A stretch of DNA of 64,000 nucleotides from Sulfuricurvum sp. (GTDB lineage: Bacteria > Campylobacterota > Campylobacteria > Campylobacterales > Sulfurimonadaceae). Below, one piece after another: positions 49,738-59,084 of this stretch. The stretch spans positions 124,001 through 188,000 of the forward strand of contig JAUXYP010000001.1 of assembly GCA_030694265.1 (NCBI GenBank), given 5' to 3'. The notes below the pieces were generated by a model. It made no database searches, had not been told where the DNA came from, and saw only the letters and a list, made by a program, of their open reading frames with translations. Every line of letters starts with the position of its first letter. Position 1 is the stretch's first letter. The position numbers and the translations under genes are program-made.

Positions 49738-49759
49738 TTCCCAACGCCTCGGTTGGGAA
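49738..49759 (+). terminator. Hairpin after cytochrome c gene
   Basis: TTCCCAAC (49738-49745) and GTTGGGAA (49752-49759) form an 8-bp stem with a 6-nt loop, 10 nt after the cytochrome stop. The next T-run is about 20 nt further, so termination efficiency is unsure. Confidence 0.45.
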
Positions 49760-49841
49760 TCTTCAGGATAAATTTCTACTTTTTTTAATTTTGTAAATCG
49801 TATTTACATTTGGATTTATAGGAATTTAATCTCAAACTCAT

Positions 49842-49847
49842 TATAAT
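49842..49847 (+). promoter_or_regulatory. atpB promoter -10 box
   Basis: TATAAT at 49842-49847, 34 nt before the ATG. Its context TATAATCACGC is identical to that of the atp operon promoter at 365-375. Confidence 0.55.
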
Positions 49848-49881
49848 CACGCCAATATTATCCGCAAAGGAACGCTATCTC

Positions 49882-50559
49882 ATGGGCGAATTGTTTACTT
49901 TCTTTGGTCTTTACAGCGAAGATCATGCTTTTATCTTTCTAACACACATGTTGCTTGCAACGGCGATCGTGATCATCCTTGCGCGTATGGCAACGGCTAA
50001 TCTTCGTTTGGTTCCAACGGGAACACAGAATGTTATGGAAGCCTATCTTAACGGTGTTTTAGCAATGGGAACAGACGTTATGGGTAAAACGGAAGCACGT
50101 CGTTACCTTCCACTGGTTGCAACTATCGGTTTATTTGTAGGTGTTGCAAACGTTATTGGTGTTCTTCCTGGTTTTGAAGCACCGAGTGCCTTTTTGGATT
50201 TCACACTTGCGCTTGCCTTGGTTGTTTTTACCTATTACAACTTTGAGGGTATCCGTCGTAATGGATTGATCACGTATTTCAAACACTTTATGGGTCCTGT
50301 ATGGTGGTTGGCGTGGTTGATGTTTCCGATTGAAATCGTATCTCATATCTCACGTGTTATTTCTTTGAGCTTCCGATTGTTCGGTAACGTCAAAGGGGAC
50401 GATATGTTCTTGATGGTATTGTTGATGCTGGCGCCATGGATTCTTCCAATTGTTCCTTTTGCACTTTTGACCTTTATGGCATTTTTACAAGCGTTTATCT
50501 TTATGATGCTTACCTATGTTTATCTTGGTGGTGCAGTACTGCTTAGCGACGATCACTAA
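49882..50559 (+). CDS. atpB: ATP synthase F0 subunit a
   Basis: 225 aa, five to six membrane helices. The essential stator Arg lies in [14 protein letters not shown] near residue 175, and the last helix contains [18 protein letters not shown] with the conserved Gln. It forms the proton half-channels facing the c-ring. It sits 44 kb from the other atp genes, as is usual for this phylum, with its own promoter. atpE is not in this window. Confidence 0.96.
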   Translation: MGELFTFFGLYSEDHAFIFLTHMLLATAIVIILARMATANLRLVPTGTQNVMEAYLNGVLAMGTDVMGKTEARRYLPLVATIGLFVGVANVIGVLPGFEAPSAFLDFTLALALVVFTYYNFEGIRRNGLITYFKHFMGPVWWLAWLMFPIEIVSHISRVISLSFRLFGNVKGDDMFLMVLLMLAPWILPIVPFALLTFMAFLQAFIFMMLTYVYLGGAVLLSDDH

Positions 50560-50567
50560 GAACTCCT

Positions 50568-50855
50568 ATGAAATGCCGCAATACGCATAACTCACTTCTA
50601 AGCTTCCTCGTCGGATCTTCGTGGGGATTCGCTATTGTAGGAACTTGGGTAACTTTTCAATCTTTAATTTTCTTGGGCGTTGTTACTGCGTCACTCTTTG
50701 CTTTTCTTTTCCTTTTTATAGCATTATTTTCGATTGTCATTTTGGAAAATTTTTCCATGTCTCGTGATCGTCATACTGAGTCATTAAAACAGACCGCACT
50801 TCTTGAAGAGATACGCGATGCACTTACTTCCCCTTCGTCTCAAACCCGAGAGTGA
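50568..50855 (+). CDS. Small two-span membrane protein after atpB
   Basis: 95 aa. Two membrane helices (about residues 12-33 and 38-58, rich in Phe/Leu) and a charged cytoplasmic tail. No recognised family; not homologous to AtpI as far as I can see. Eight nt after atpB and overlapping thiE by 4 nt (GTGA). Confidence 0.62.
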   Translation: MKCRNTHNSLLSFLVGSSWGFAIVGTWVTFQSLIFLGVVTASLFAFLFLFIALFSIVILENFSMSRDRHTESLKQTALLEEIRDALTSPSSQTRE

Positions 50856-51403
50856 AATCGTATTTAATCACTGATCCTTCTCTTTACGGTGACGATGCAA
50901 GGACTCTTAGTGATCGACTAGAGAGAGTTCTTCAAAAACACTCTGTCGATTTTTTTTGCTTTCGTGATAAAACTACCCCTTTGTATCGCCAATTGTCCGA
51001 AACTGTTATCCAAAAGGTTCGAGAAAATTCAGATGCCAAAATTTTGCTGCATGGCGATTATAATCTTGCACATACATTAGGGGTCAATGGGGTTCATTTG
51101 GCATCAACGCAATTTGAGAGTATTAAAAGTGCCAAAGATTTAGGGTTGTATGTTATTATCAGTACCCATACGCATGATGAAGTAGAAAAAGCGCAAAAAA
51201 TAGGGGCGGATGCAGTGACGTATAGCCCAATTTATGAGTCTCCAAACAAAGGAAACCCCAAGGGTTTAGAGGATTTAAAACTAATAGTGGATAAAATAAG
51301 CATACCTATTTTTGCATTGGGCGGAATTGTTTCCCAAGAGCAAATAAATGCAGTTGAAGCAGCCGGAGCCTACGGATTTGCATCTATAAGATATTTTATT
51401 TAA
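50852..51403 (+). CDS. thiE: Thiamine-phosphate synthase-like protein
   Basis: 183 aa TIM barrel. GTG start overlapping the previous stop. ThiE/TenI features: YLITDP start, LLHGDYNLAHTLGVNGVHLAS, STHTHDEVEKAQKIGADAVTYSPIYESPNKGN and ALGGI. ThiE joins the pyrimidine and thiazole halves of thiamine. It is a little shorter than ThiE (about 210) so the TenI isomerase-like role is possible. Confidence 0.8.
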   Translation: MKSYLITDPSLYGDDARTLSDRLERVLQKHSVDFFCFRDKTTPLYRQLSETVIQKVRENSDAKILLHGDYNLAHTLGVNGVHLASTQFESIKSAKDLGLYVIISTHTHDEVEKAQKIGADAVTYSPIYESPNKGNPKGLEDLKLIVDKISIPIFALGGIVSQEQINAVEAAGAYGFASIRYFI

Positions 51404-51418
51404 TGAGGAATTATTTGT

Positions 51419-52849
51419 ATGTTTGAAACCGTAATCGGACTGGAAGTGCACGTCCAGCTTAATACCGAGTCTAAACTTTTTTGTTCATGTCCTACGAGCT
51501 TTAATCACGAACAAAACACCAATACGTGTCCGACGTGTTTGGCACTGCCTGGTGCATTGCCGGTATTGAATAAAGAGGCATTGCGAAAAGCGGGAATGTT
51601 TGGTACGGCAGTGGATGCGACGATTAACCGCACTTCGTTTTTTGACCGCAAGAGCTATTTTTATCCTGACAGTCCGACGGCATATCAAATCACACAGCTT
51701 TATACACCTATCGTTGAACACGGAAACTTAACCGTTGATTTTGAGGACGGAAGCCAAAAAACCATCCGTATTAATCGTGCCCATATTGAATCCGACGCAG
51801 GGAAAAACATCCATGAAGGGGCTATCTCTAAAGTGGATTTGAACCGTGCAGGAACACCGTTGGTTGAAATCGTTTCAGAACCGGATATGCGCAGTGCCGA
51901 AGAGGCGATTTTGTATCTTAAAAAATTGCACTCGATAGTGCGTTATTTGGATATCAGTGATGCAAATATGCAAGAGGGATCCTTTCGCGTTGACGTTAAT
52001 GTCTCGATCCGCCCGAAGGGTGATGAAAAGCTGTATACACGTGTAGAGATCAAAAACATCAACAGTTTTCGTTTTATCCAAAAAGCGATCGAGCTTGAAG
52101 TGGCGCGCCAGCGTGAAGCGTGGGAAGATGGGCTGTACGATCAGGAGATTGTACAAGAGACCCGTCTTTTTGACCAGACTAAACAAGAAACCCGTTCTAT
52201 GCGTGGAAAAGAGGGGGCTGCGGATTACCGTTATTTCCCTGAGCCTGATTTGCTTAAAGTCGTGGTTGATGATGCGATGTACGTGACGATGCGTAATATC
52301 CCGGAATTACCGGACGCTAAAAAAGAGCGTTTTGTCAGTGAATTCGGTGTGCGCCCTTACGATGCGGCGGTTGTGACAGCGACATTGGAAAGCGCGCAGT
52401 ATTTTGAAGCGATGTTAGCTTTCGGTATTACGGCGCGCAATGCGATCACGTGGCTGACGGTTGAGTTGCAAGGACGTCTTAGCGGCGGCATGAGTGCAGT
52501 TGATTCGGTTGTGGATGCTATGACGCTAGGAACGCTTGTGAAGCGCATCGAGGAGAACATCATCAGCGGTAAAGCAGCCAAAGAGGTGTTGGACTATTTA
52601 CTTGCTAATAATGGCGGGGATGTGGATGCAATCATTGAAACGTTGGGGCTTAAGCAAGTAAGTGATACCGGCGCACTTGAAGTTTTAATCGATGAAATTT
52701 TGGCTGCAAATGCCGATAAAGTAGCAGAATATAAGTCGGGGAAAGAGAAGCTCTTCGGTTTCTTCGTTGGTCAAGCAATGAAAGCATCAAAGGGTTCTGC
52801 TAACCCAAATGCACTGAATGATATTTTGATTGCTAAATTAGCGCAATAA
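51419..52849 (+). CDS. gatB: Glu/Asp-tRNA amidotransferase subunit B
   Basis: 476 aa, full length. N-terminal signature [14 protein letters not shown], zinc-binding Cys in LFCSCPTSF and [24 protein letters not shown] as [16 protein letters not shown], and the C-terminal YqeY-like tail domain. Transfers ammonia to activated Glu-tRNA with GatA. Here it is 20 kb from gatA. Confidence 0.97.
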   Translation: MFETVIGLEVHVQLNTESKLFCSCPTSFNHEQNTNTCPTCLALPGALPVLNKEALRKAGMFGTAVDATINRTSFFDRKSYFYPDSPTAYQITQLYTPIVEHGNLTVDFEDGSQKTIRINRAHIESDAGKNIHEGAISKVDLNRAGTPLVEIVSEPDMRSAEEAILYLKKLHSIVRYLDISDANMQEGSFRVDVNVSIRPKGDEKLYTRVEIKNINSFRFIQKAIELEVARQREAWEDGLYDQEIVQETRLFDQTKQETRSMRGKEGAADYRYFPEPDLLKVVVDDAMYVTMRNIPELPDAKKERFVSEFGVRPYDAAVVTATLESAQYFEAMLAFGITARNAITWLTVELQGRLSGGMSAVDSVVDAMTLGTLVKRIEENIISGKAAKEVLDYLLANNGGDVDAIIETLGLKQVSDTGALEVLIDEILAANADKVAEYKSGKEKLFGFFVGQAMKASKGSANPNALNDILIAKLAQ

Positions 52850-52857
52850 GGAATTCG

Positions 52858-54417
52858 ATGTTGGGTCGGTGGGTTGTTGCGTTTGCATTTTTTCTCCATT
52901 CGTCCACTGTCTATCGTCGTGTCAAAAATTCAACCTACAACCTCTTAGAAAACAGCAATTACCCTTATAAAAAATATTTTGATTTTATGATGATCTTACT
53001 GATTTTTCTAAGCGTCTATATTTTAATTCGTCAAGTAAAACATGAAATGTCCTTGAGCTGGCTTTTTTTCAATAATTACATTATCTCACTGATCTTTTTT
53101 ATAGAATATTTACTTCGTTTATGGATTTACAGCGACAGTACCAAAGTGGTGATTGATCAGTATGAACATGATCTTTTTTTACATCGTCCCTTTTCGCTTG
53201 GGAAGTCATTGAAAACTATTGTTAAACATAAATTAGAATTTGTTTTTTCAGCTTCGGCGATGGTTGATTTACTGGCGGTTATGCCATTTTTTCATGAGTT
53301 TAGGCTTTTGCGCGTTTTTATTCTCTTCCGTGTATTAAAACTTTTTCGATATGCGAAGAGCCTGCGCCGTTTGATCTCTATTCTTTCCTCTAAAAAGTTT
53401 GAGCTTTTAACTCTTGCATTATTTGCCATGATCATTATTATTGTTTCATCTGTCTTGATTTACGTTATGGAAGCGAACAACCCTGCATCGAAGATTAATA
53501 CTCTTTTTGATGCCGTCTATTGGTCAGTTGTGACGATATTTACTGTCGGATACGGTGACTTTGTCCCAGTGACCCACGAGGGGCGTGTAGTAGCTATGGT
53601 TATTATCGTTTCAGGTATTGCGGTTATTTCATTTGCAACTTCTATTATAGTGAGTGCTTTTACTGAAAAATTGGATGAAATCAAAGAAGAAAAGCTCATT
53701 GATGATGTCAGTAAGTTAGAGCGTTTTTATCTGATTTGTGGTTATTCATCATTGACGCACGAAGTGATTCATCGATTGAAAAAAATCTTCAAGCATATTG
53801 TGATATTAGAAAAAGATCCTTTGAAGGCAAAAGAGGCACAAAGTGAAGGATTTATAGTTTTAAATGCGGATCCTTCATCACTTTATACCTACCATACGAC
53901 GCAAATTCAGTTTGAAGAACAGGTCATTGCGGTAATTTTATTGGAAGACAGTGATGTTGCCAATATTTATACGGCATTAACGATACGAGAACTCAACAAA
54001 AAAATTCCTCTTTATTCGATTTTACATCATCATGAAAATCGTAAAAAACTTTCATTAGCAGGGATTGATGAAATGGTTAATCCGCATCTTTTGGTGGGAT
54101 TGATGAGCCGACGTATTAGTCATCAGCCCATAGCATTTGACGTTATTCATGAACTGCGTTTGGGACATGGAGGAACGGTGATTGAAGAGATAGTTCTGGA
54201 TAGCGGAATGTCAAAACGATTTTTTGAATTGTTGCTTCATCCATTATTTCATCAGCGTCTGAGCATGCTTGGAATTTATCAAAACAGAACGCAAACATTT
54301 GCTTTTAATCCTGATCCTAGCTATGAAATTCTAGCAGGAGATGTTGCGATTGTTGTGGCCAATAAAGCATTATGCAGTGAGTTCCGCGATCACTTGCATG
54401 GAAAGAAGATTAAATGA
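52858..54417 (+). CDS. Voltage-gated-type potassium channel with RCK domain
   Basis: 519 aa. Six membrane helices: S1-S4 at about residues 38-165 with an Arg/Lys-rich S4 (LLRVFILFRVLKLFRYAK), pore helix and selectivity filter TVGYGDF at about 228, S6 after it. A cytoplasmic RCK regulator domain follows (YLICGYSSLTHEVIHRL) and a C-terminal RCK-C. The RCK nucleotide loop lacks GxGxxG. ATGA overlap with the next gene, another RCK protein, suggests one heteromeric channel. Confidence 0.88.
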   Translation: MLGRWVVAFAFFLHSSTVYRRVKNSTYNLLENSNYPYKKYFDFMMILLIFLSVYILIRQVKHEMSLSWLFFNNYIISLIFFIEYLLRLWIYSDSTKVVIDQYEHDLFLHRPFSLGKSLKTIVKHKLEFVFSASAMVDLLAVMPFFHEFRLLRVFILFRVLKLFRYAKSLRRLISILSSKKFELLTLALFAMIIIIVSSVLIYVMEANNPASKINTLFDAVYWSVVTIFTVGYGDFVPVTHEGRVVAMVIIVSGIAVISFATSIIVSAFTEKLDEIKEEKLIDDVSKLERFYLICGYSSLTHEVIHRLKKIFKHIVILEKDPLKAKEAQSEGFIVLNADPSSLYTYHTTQIQFEEQVIAVILLEDSDVANIYTALTIRELNKKIPLYSILHHHENRKKLSLAGIDEMVNPHLLVGLMSRRISHQPIAFDVIHELRLGHGGTVIEEIVLDSGMSKRFFELLLHPLFHQRLSMLGIYQNRTQTFAFNPDPSYEILAGDVAIVVANKALCSEFRDHLHGKKIK

Positions 54418-55118
54418 TTGCACGTTCAGCAGCCGTTTTCGGATTTAATGAATATTCTCAGCAGATTGCACGGCATGTTCGCAATATTTATCAGGATTTT
54501 GCTCTTTTTGTTATGACAAAGGAGGAAGAAAAAGCGGCATTTGAAGCTGGTTTTTTGGTAGAACTAGTTGATCTTAGCGATGACTGGAGCCGTATTGAAG
54601 AGCATTTTGATGTAAAATCATTGATCGTTTTTTGTGCTTTGTCTAATGATTCGGAAAATGTATTTTTGACTATTTCATTGCGGGCACAATTTGCTCAATT
54701 GAACATTGTCGCTTTAGCGCAAGATAATGAAAGTGCAACTAAAATGAAAAGTGCCGGGGCGAACAAAGTATTGCCAAGTTTGGAAATTGCAGCCAATGTT
54801 ATTTCGGATATGCTTGAAAAACCGATTGTGACTAAAGTATTGCATGACGTATTGTATCAAGACGGATTGTTGAATATTATAGAGATAGAGGTACCAAGAT
54901 ATTCTACTTTTGTGGGAAGGCATCTTCATGATATTCATTTTAAAAGCGAATATGATGTTATTTTACTAGCGATTGTCGATCATGAAATGGGAACAACATT
55001 TAGTTTTGCATCCAAAGGACACAATCACCATATTGATCCACACGATGTGTTTGTGGTGATTGGATATCAAGATAAGCTTGAGGCACTCAAGCTTGCAGTA
55101 AAGAGACATCATGCCTAA
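54414..55118 (+). CDS. RCK (TrkA-like) regulator partner of the potassium channel
   Basis: 234 aa. RCK-N fold starting AAVFGFNEYSQQIARHV and RCK-C (TrkA-C) domain at about 145-230. No membrane segments, so a free gating subunit. The nucleotide loop reads GFNEYS, not GxGxxG. ATGA with the channel gene and 8-nt overlap with gpsA. Together the two proteins supply four RCK domains per channel pair. Confidence 0.82.
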   Translation: MIARSAAVFGFNEYSQQIARHVRNIYQDFALFVMTKEEEKAAFEAGFLVELVDLSDDWSRIEEHFDVKSLIVFCALSNDSENVFLTISLRAQFAQLNIVALAQDNESATKMKSAGANKVLPSLEIAANVISDMLEKPIVTKVLHDVLYQDGLLNIIEIEVPRYSTFVGRHLHDIHFKSEYDVILLAIVDHEMGTTFSFASKGHNHHIDPHDVFVVIGYQDKLEALKLAVKRHHA

Positions 55119-56001
55119 AGTTGGAGTGATCGGTGCGGGTAAATGGGGTGAAGCCTTGGCTTTCGCGATGAGTGAAAAAAATGAGGTGATAATCACTTCA
55201 CGAACTCCTAGAGATTGGAAAAACTTTCGTAGCCTTGAAGAAGTGCTTGCGTGTGAGTATCTTATCATCACCGTACCTGCACAGCAGGTCTCACAGTGGC
55301 TCAAAGAACATTTTGTTTTTAAAGGGCAGAAGATTTTAGTGGCTGCAAAAGGGATTGAAGCCTCCAGCGGAAAATTTTTGAATGAAATTTATGCGCAGTA
55401 TGTTCCGTCAGAAAATCTGGCCTTTTTATCGGGTCCTTCATTTGCATCCGAAGTGTTACAGCAGCTTCCGACAGCATTGGTGATTAACTCCCATTCAACC
55501 AAAACTGCTGATGCCCTGGCAGGACTGTTTCCAAAATTCATCCGTACCTATGTAAGCGATGATGTGATCGGCGCTGAGATTACAGGTGCGTATAAAAATG
55601 TTATCGCCATTGCCGCAGGTATCTGCGAGGGGCTTGGGTTAGGAAAAAATGCGGCGGCTTCACTCATCTCCAGAGGGCTTGTTGAGATGCAGCGTTTTGG
55701 AAAAGTATACGGCGCGTCAGATGAGACCTTTTTGGGTCTTAGCGGTGCGGGTGACTTGTTTTTAACAGCGAGTTCGTCCATGTCACGCAATTACCGTGTT
55801 GGTCTGGGATTAGCATGTGGAAAGCCCAAGGAAACCGTTTGTAATGAGATAGGTGAAGTAAGTGAAGGAATTGGTACCGCCTATGCCCTACACGAGATTG
55901 CTACGCAAAAATCGATCTATTTACCTATCGCGCATGAAGTATATGCCATTTTAGAGGGGAAATCCCCGCAACAAAGTTTAAAAGATTTATTAGAACGCTA
56001 A
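55111..56001 (+). CDS. gpsA: Glycerol-3-phosphate dehydrogenase (NAD(P)+)
   Basis: 296 aa. NAD loop GVIGAGKWGEALA at the N-terminus, LAFLSGPSFASEV, and catalytic Lys in GAYKNVIAIAAGICEGLG (about residue 163), with GAGDLFLTASS. Reduces dihydroxyacetone phosphate to glycerol 3-phosphate for phospholipids. Confidence 0.95.
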   Translation: MPKVGVIGAGKWGEALAFAMSEKNEVIITSRTPRDWKNFRSLEEVLACEYLIITVPAQQVSQWLKEHFVFKGQKILVAAKGIEASSGKFLNEIYAQYVPSENLAFLSGPSFASEVLQQLPTALVINSHSTKTADALAGLFPKFIRTYVSDDVIGAEITGAYKNVIAIAAGICEGLGLGKNAAASLISRGLVEMQRFGKVYGASDETFLGLSGAGDLFLTASSSMSRNYRVGLGLACGKPKETVCNEIGEVSEGIGTAYALHEIATQKSIYLPIAHEVYAILEGKSPQQSLKDLLER

Positions 56002-56010
56002 GGGAAAATC

Positions 56011-56301
56011 ATGTTGGTACACATTGTAATGTTTAAATTTAATGAAGAAAATAAAGAGGCGAATTTAGCACGGGTCAAAACGATGCTAGAAGCACTTCCT
56101 AGTAAAATAGAGACGCTAAAATCCATGGAAGTAGGAATAGATATGAGTCATAGCGAACGTTCCTTTGATATGGTATTGGTCTCAAAGTTTGATGATCAGG
56201 CAGGATTGGATGTTTATGCACCACACAGGGATCATCAAGCAGTAGTAAGTGTGATCAAAGAGGTGACCTCTATGTCGAAAGTGGTGGATTATCTGCAATA
56301 A
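56011..56301 (+). CDS. Dabb (stress-responsive alpha/beta barrel) protein
   Basis: 96 aa. Family start LVHIVMFKFNEEN and the DMVLVSKFDDQAGLDVYAPHRDHQAVV core of dimeric alpha/beta barrels. Bacterial roles vary. 9 nt after gpsA, so probably co-transcribed. Confidence 0.82.
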   Translation: MLVHIVMFKFNEENKEANLARVKTMLEALPSKIETLKSMEVGIDMSHSERSFDMVLVSKFDDQAGLDVYAPHRDHQAVVSVIKEVTSMSKVVDYLQ

Positions 56302-56318
56302 CTTGAAAATAATCTATT

Positions 56319-56363
56319 CATTTTTTTCTCATTTAATTGGTGTATAATTTTTTTACACCAATT
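56319..56363 (+). promoter_or_regulatory. DUF1104-like gene promoter: shared box (copy 2) plus 10-bp dyad
   Basis: The 30-bp box 56319-56348 matches 49246-49275 at 26 of 30 positions. -10 TATAAT at 56343-56348. AATTGGTGTA (56335-56344) and TACACCAATT (56354-56363) form an exact 10-bp inverted repeat around the -10 region, lacking in copy 1. GGAGG follows. Confidence 0.62.
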
Positions 56364-56375
56364 TGGAGGTTTATT

Positions 56376-56723
56376 ATGAAAGTTTTATTAACCTTATTGT
56401 CGGCTTCGGCTATTCTCTCAACATTTGCATTTGCGCAGCCCGTACAAGCTACTCAGCAGACTATGGATCAAGAGCGTACTGAAGTGCAAAATCGTTTTCG
56501 CACTATGAACACGAATGAATTGTTAGAGAAACGTGGGACAATGACGCAACAACGAGATCGTGATCAGCTTCACCAAGAACTTCAGAACCGTTATAAAACA
56601 ATGACACAGGATCAGAAGCGTAAATTTGATCAGCGTCCACCTGAAAATCAAATCCGGAAAGGAATGGGCCAAGGTGGCGGTAACATGGGTGGCGGTATGG
56701 GCGGAGGAAAAGGAGGGCGCTAA
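56376..56723 (+). CDS. DUF1104-like secreted protein with Gly-rich tail
   Basis: 115 aa from the ATG at 56376, after TTTGGAGGTTTATT; the ATG at 56337 lies in the promoter and is rejected. Signal peptide 1-20 (ending AFAQP). Core FRTMNTNELLEKRGTMTQQRD with RDQLHQELQNRYKTMTQDQ resembles DUF1104, a family mostly found in Campylobacterota. The C-terminus is Gly/Met-rich (MGGGMGGGKGGR). Small periplasmic protein, possibly metal- or stress-related; function unknown. Confidence 0.72.
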   Translation: MKVLLTLLSASAILSTFAFAQPVQATQQTMDQERTEVQNRFRTMNTNELLEKRGTMTQQRDRDQLHQELQNRYKTMTQDQKRKFDQRPPENQIRKGMGQGGGNMGGGMGGGKGGR

Positions 56724-56755
56724 TAGCCCCTCTCTCTTTTCGTAAATCAGGAGAT

Positions 56756-58714
56756 TTAAGCGTTTTTAAGCGCTTCGATCTCTTCGGCTTTTTCTTCAAT
56801 CGTTAGCAACTCATCCACTTTTTCTTCGTACAAGAGTTTACTTTTCTCTAATTCATCGGCGAGGACGCTAATCCCTTTTTTCTCGTAACATTTTGGATCG
56901 GCCAAACATTTGTTAATCTCGTCGATCTGTTTTTCGAGTGCGTCAATCTCGAGTGGGAGTTTTTCGAGTGCTTTTTGCTCGTTAAAACTCAATTTGAATA
57001 CTTTTTGCTTTTGTGGTTGCGTTATCGTTGGGGTGGCTGCCACTTTGGAAAACTCGGCTTCCATGGCGTCCATCTCTTGTAACTCTTTTTCATCTTCGAG
57101 GTATTCACTGTAGGGTTTGTAGCTCTCTTCTATCGTTCCGTCACCCTTGAAGATGAAGAGTTTTTTAGCAATCTTGTCGACAAAATAGCGGTCATGGCTC
57201 ACCAAAATAACAGCACCAGGGAAGTTCTGAAGTTTTTCTTCGAGTATATTGATCGTAGGAATATCGAGGTCATTGGTCGGTTCATCGAGGATGAGGCAGT
57301 CCACTTTTTTGGTAAAGAGCAGGGCCAATGCAACACGGTTTTTCTCGCCTCCGCTGAGGGTTCCTACTTTTTTATCCAAAAACTCACGTGGGAAAAGGAA
57401 ATTTTTGAGATAGCCGTAAACATGGTAATCGATTCCTTGTGCATCCACGCGGTCACCGCCGTTGGGACAAAAGGTTTCGATGAGATTGAGAGAATCATCG
57501 AGCATTTCACGGTGCTGATCAAAATAACCGATGGTGATTTCACCCATTTTGATAATCCCCGATGTCGGTTTTAGTCGTCCTAGGAGTGCTTTTAGAAGGG
57601 TTGATTTTCCGCTGCCGTTGGGCCCTACGACGGCAATAACGTCTTTTTGTAAAATACGGGTAGAAAAGTTTTTAATGAGTACTTTATCTCCCAGCGTTAG
57701 CCCTAGTTTTTCCACTTCAAACAGCATTTTTTGGCGATTTACCCCTTCGCCACGATTGAAGTGTTTGGCTTCACGCTCCAGCTCTAGGCGCATTTTGTGG
57801 ATTTTACTCGGATTATTTTTGGCATCTTCGCGCAGAGCTAATACCCGTTGCTTACGTCCTTCGTTTCGTTTGAGACGTGCTTTAACACCGCGACGAAGCC
57901 ATTCGTTCTCAGTTTTCAGAAGTTTGAGCATGTTGTCATGCTGCTGCGCCATGGTTCGAAGCAACTCTTGTTTTTGTTCCAAGTAGTTCGTATAACCGCC
58001 TGTGAATTCCCTCAGCGCGCAATCTTCAACCTCGATGGTTTTGGTGGCGATTTGATCAATAAAATAACGGTCATGGGAGATGAATAGTAGGGTAAAACGT
58101 TCTTTTAAAATCAGTTCTTCGAGAAACTCTACCATGTAGACGTCGAGGTGATTGGTAGGCTCGTCGAGCAGGAGAATATCCGGTTTTAGCAGCAGCAATG
58201 AAGCCAGTGCCACACGACGCTGTTCCCCACCGCTGAGGAGATCGACGTTTTTGGATTCGTATTCGGTGAGCATAAAATGGTGCATGATACGCTCTATCTT
58301 ATCATCTAGGTTCCATGCATTGTGATGATCCAAATAACTGGTGATGCGGGCTTGCTCGTCTAACAGTGCGTTATTGTCAAATTCGGTTGCCAGAAGCTGG
58401 GATATCTCGTCAAAACGGATTTTGGAGGTACGCAGCTCACCCAAACCTGCTTCGACTGCTTGGCGTACGGTGTGAGAGGGATCGAATTTCGGGACTTGAG
58501 AGAGCATTTTTATCTCAATGCCCTGACGGGTCATTCGTTCACCCTCATCGGCATCCAGTGTTCCGTTTACGATTTTCATCAGAGTCGATTTTCCACTGCC
58601 GTTTTTACCGACGATAACGACACGCTCACCCTCATCTATGTGAAAGTTGATATTTTCTAAAATTTTCTGCGCTTCGTAGTGTTTGCTTACATTGAGGAGG
58701 TCGACTAATGCCAT
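56756..58714 (-). CDS. ABC-F ATPase (Uup-like)
   Basis: 652 aa soluble protein with two ATPase domains: Walker A GKNGSGKSTLMK (about residue 36) and GPNGSGKSTLLK (about 360), signatures LSGGEQRRVAL and LSGGEKNRVAL, and no membrane part. Linker helices between them and a C-terminal coiled coil of about 80 residues (ALEKLPLEIDALEKQIDEI) match Uup. ABC-F proteins act on ribosomes or DNA. Convergent with the DUF1104-like gene. Confidence 0.9.
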   Translation of the reverse strand: MALVDLLNVSKHYEAQKILENINFHIDEGERVVIVGKNGSGKSTLMKIVNGTLDADEGERMTRQGIEIKMLSQVPKFDPSHTVRQAVEAGLGELRTSKIRFDEISQLLATEFDNNALLDEQARITSYLDHHNAWNLDDKIERIMHHFMLTEYESKNVDLLSGGEQRRVALASLLLLKPDILLLDEPTNHLDVYMVEFLEELILKERFTLLFISHDRYFIDQIATKTIEVEDCALREFTGGYTNYLEQKQELLRTMAQQHDNMLKLLKTENEWLRRGVKARLKRNEGRKQRVLALREDAKNNPSKIHKMRLELEREAKHFNRGEGVNRQKMLFEVEKLGLTLGDKVLIKNFSTRILQKDVIAVVGPNGSGKSTLLKALLGRLKPTSGIIKMGEITIGYFDQHREMLDDSLNLIETFCPNGGDRVDAQGIDYHVYGYLKNFLFPREFLDKKVGTLSGGEKNRVALALLFTKKVDCLILDEPTNDLDIPTINILEEKLQNFPGAVILVSHDRYFVDKIAKKLFIFKGDGTIEESYKPYSEYLEDEKELQEMDAMEAEFSKVAATPTITQPQKQKVFKLSFNEQKALEKLPLEIDALEKQIDEINKCLADPKCYEKKGISVLADELEKSKLLYEEKVDELLTIEEKAEEIEALKNA

Positions 58715-58717
58715 GGG

Positions 58718-59041
58718 TTATTCCGTTGGTTGGGGGATAGTAAAACAGGTATTGCGTGAGAGATACCATGTTGCGATGGCATAATCCGTATATTCGTATT
58801 CACGTTGGGAAACGGGGATAGAATCATTGCGCAGTTTGGAACGCAGTATCCCAAAGAGGATAAATCCTAGCAGTAACACGCCAATGGAGATAAACCAATC
58901 ACTTTTCCACCACACTAGTAATGCAACCGCATAGTTTCCAAAACTCAGACTCCACCCTAACAGCCGCGCTATAAAACGGCATTTACGTGTTGGAAGTGTA
59001 GGGGTAGGGTCGATATGGAAGGTAAATGGCTCACTGTTCAT
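58718..59041 (-). CDS. Small membrane protein of unknown function
   Basis: 107 aa, two membrane helices at about residues 28-46 and 49-68 (SFGNYAVALLVWWKS; ISIGVLLLGFILFGI), with a Pro/Thr-rich N-terminus. No family recognised. Three nt upstream of the ABC-F start, so in the same operon. Confidence 0.62.
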   Translation of the reverse strand: MNSEPFTFHIDPTPTLPTRKCRFIARLLGWSLSFGNYAVALLVWWKSDWFISIGVLLLGFILFGILRSKLRNDSIPVSQREYEYTDYAIATWYLSRNTCFTIPQPTE

Positions 59042-59084
59042 AACCGCAATTATAGCTCAGATGAGCTTGATTGGATGATGTGGC

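Noticed and set aside
57531-57986. Long plus-strand frame of 151 codons
   Set aside because: It is antisense to the ABC-F ATPase, Arg/Ser-rich, without ribosome site or known domain.
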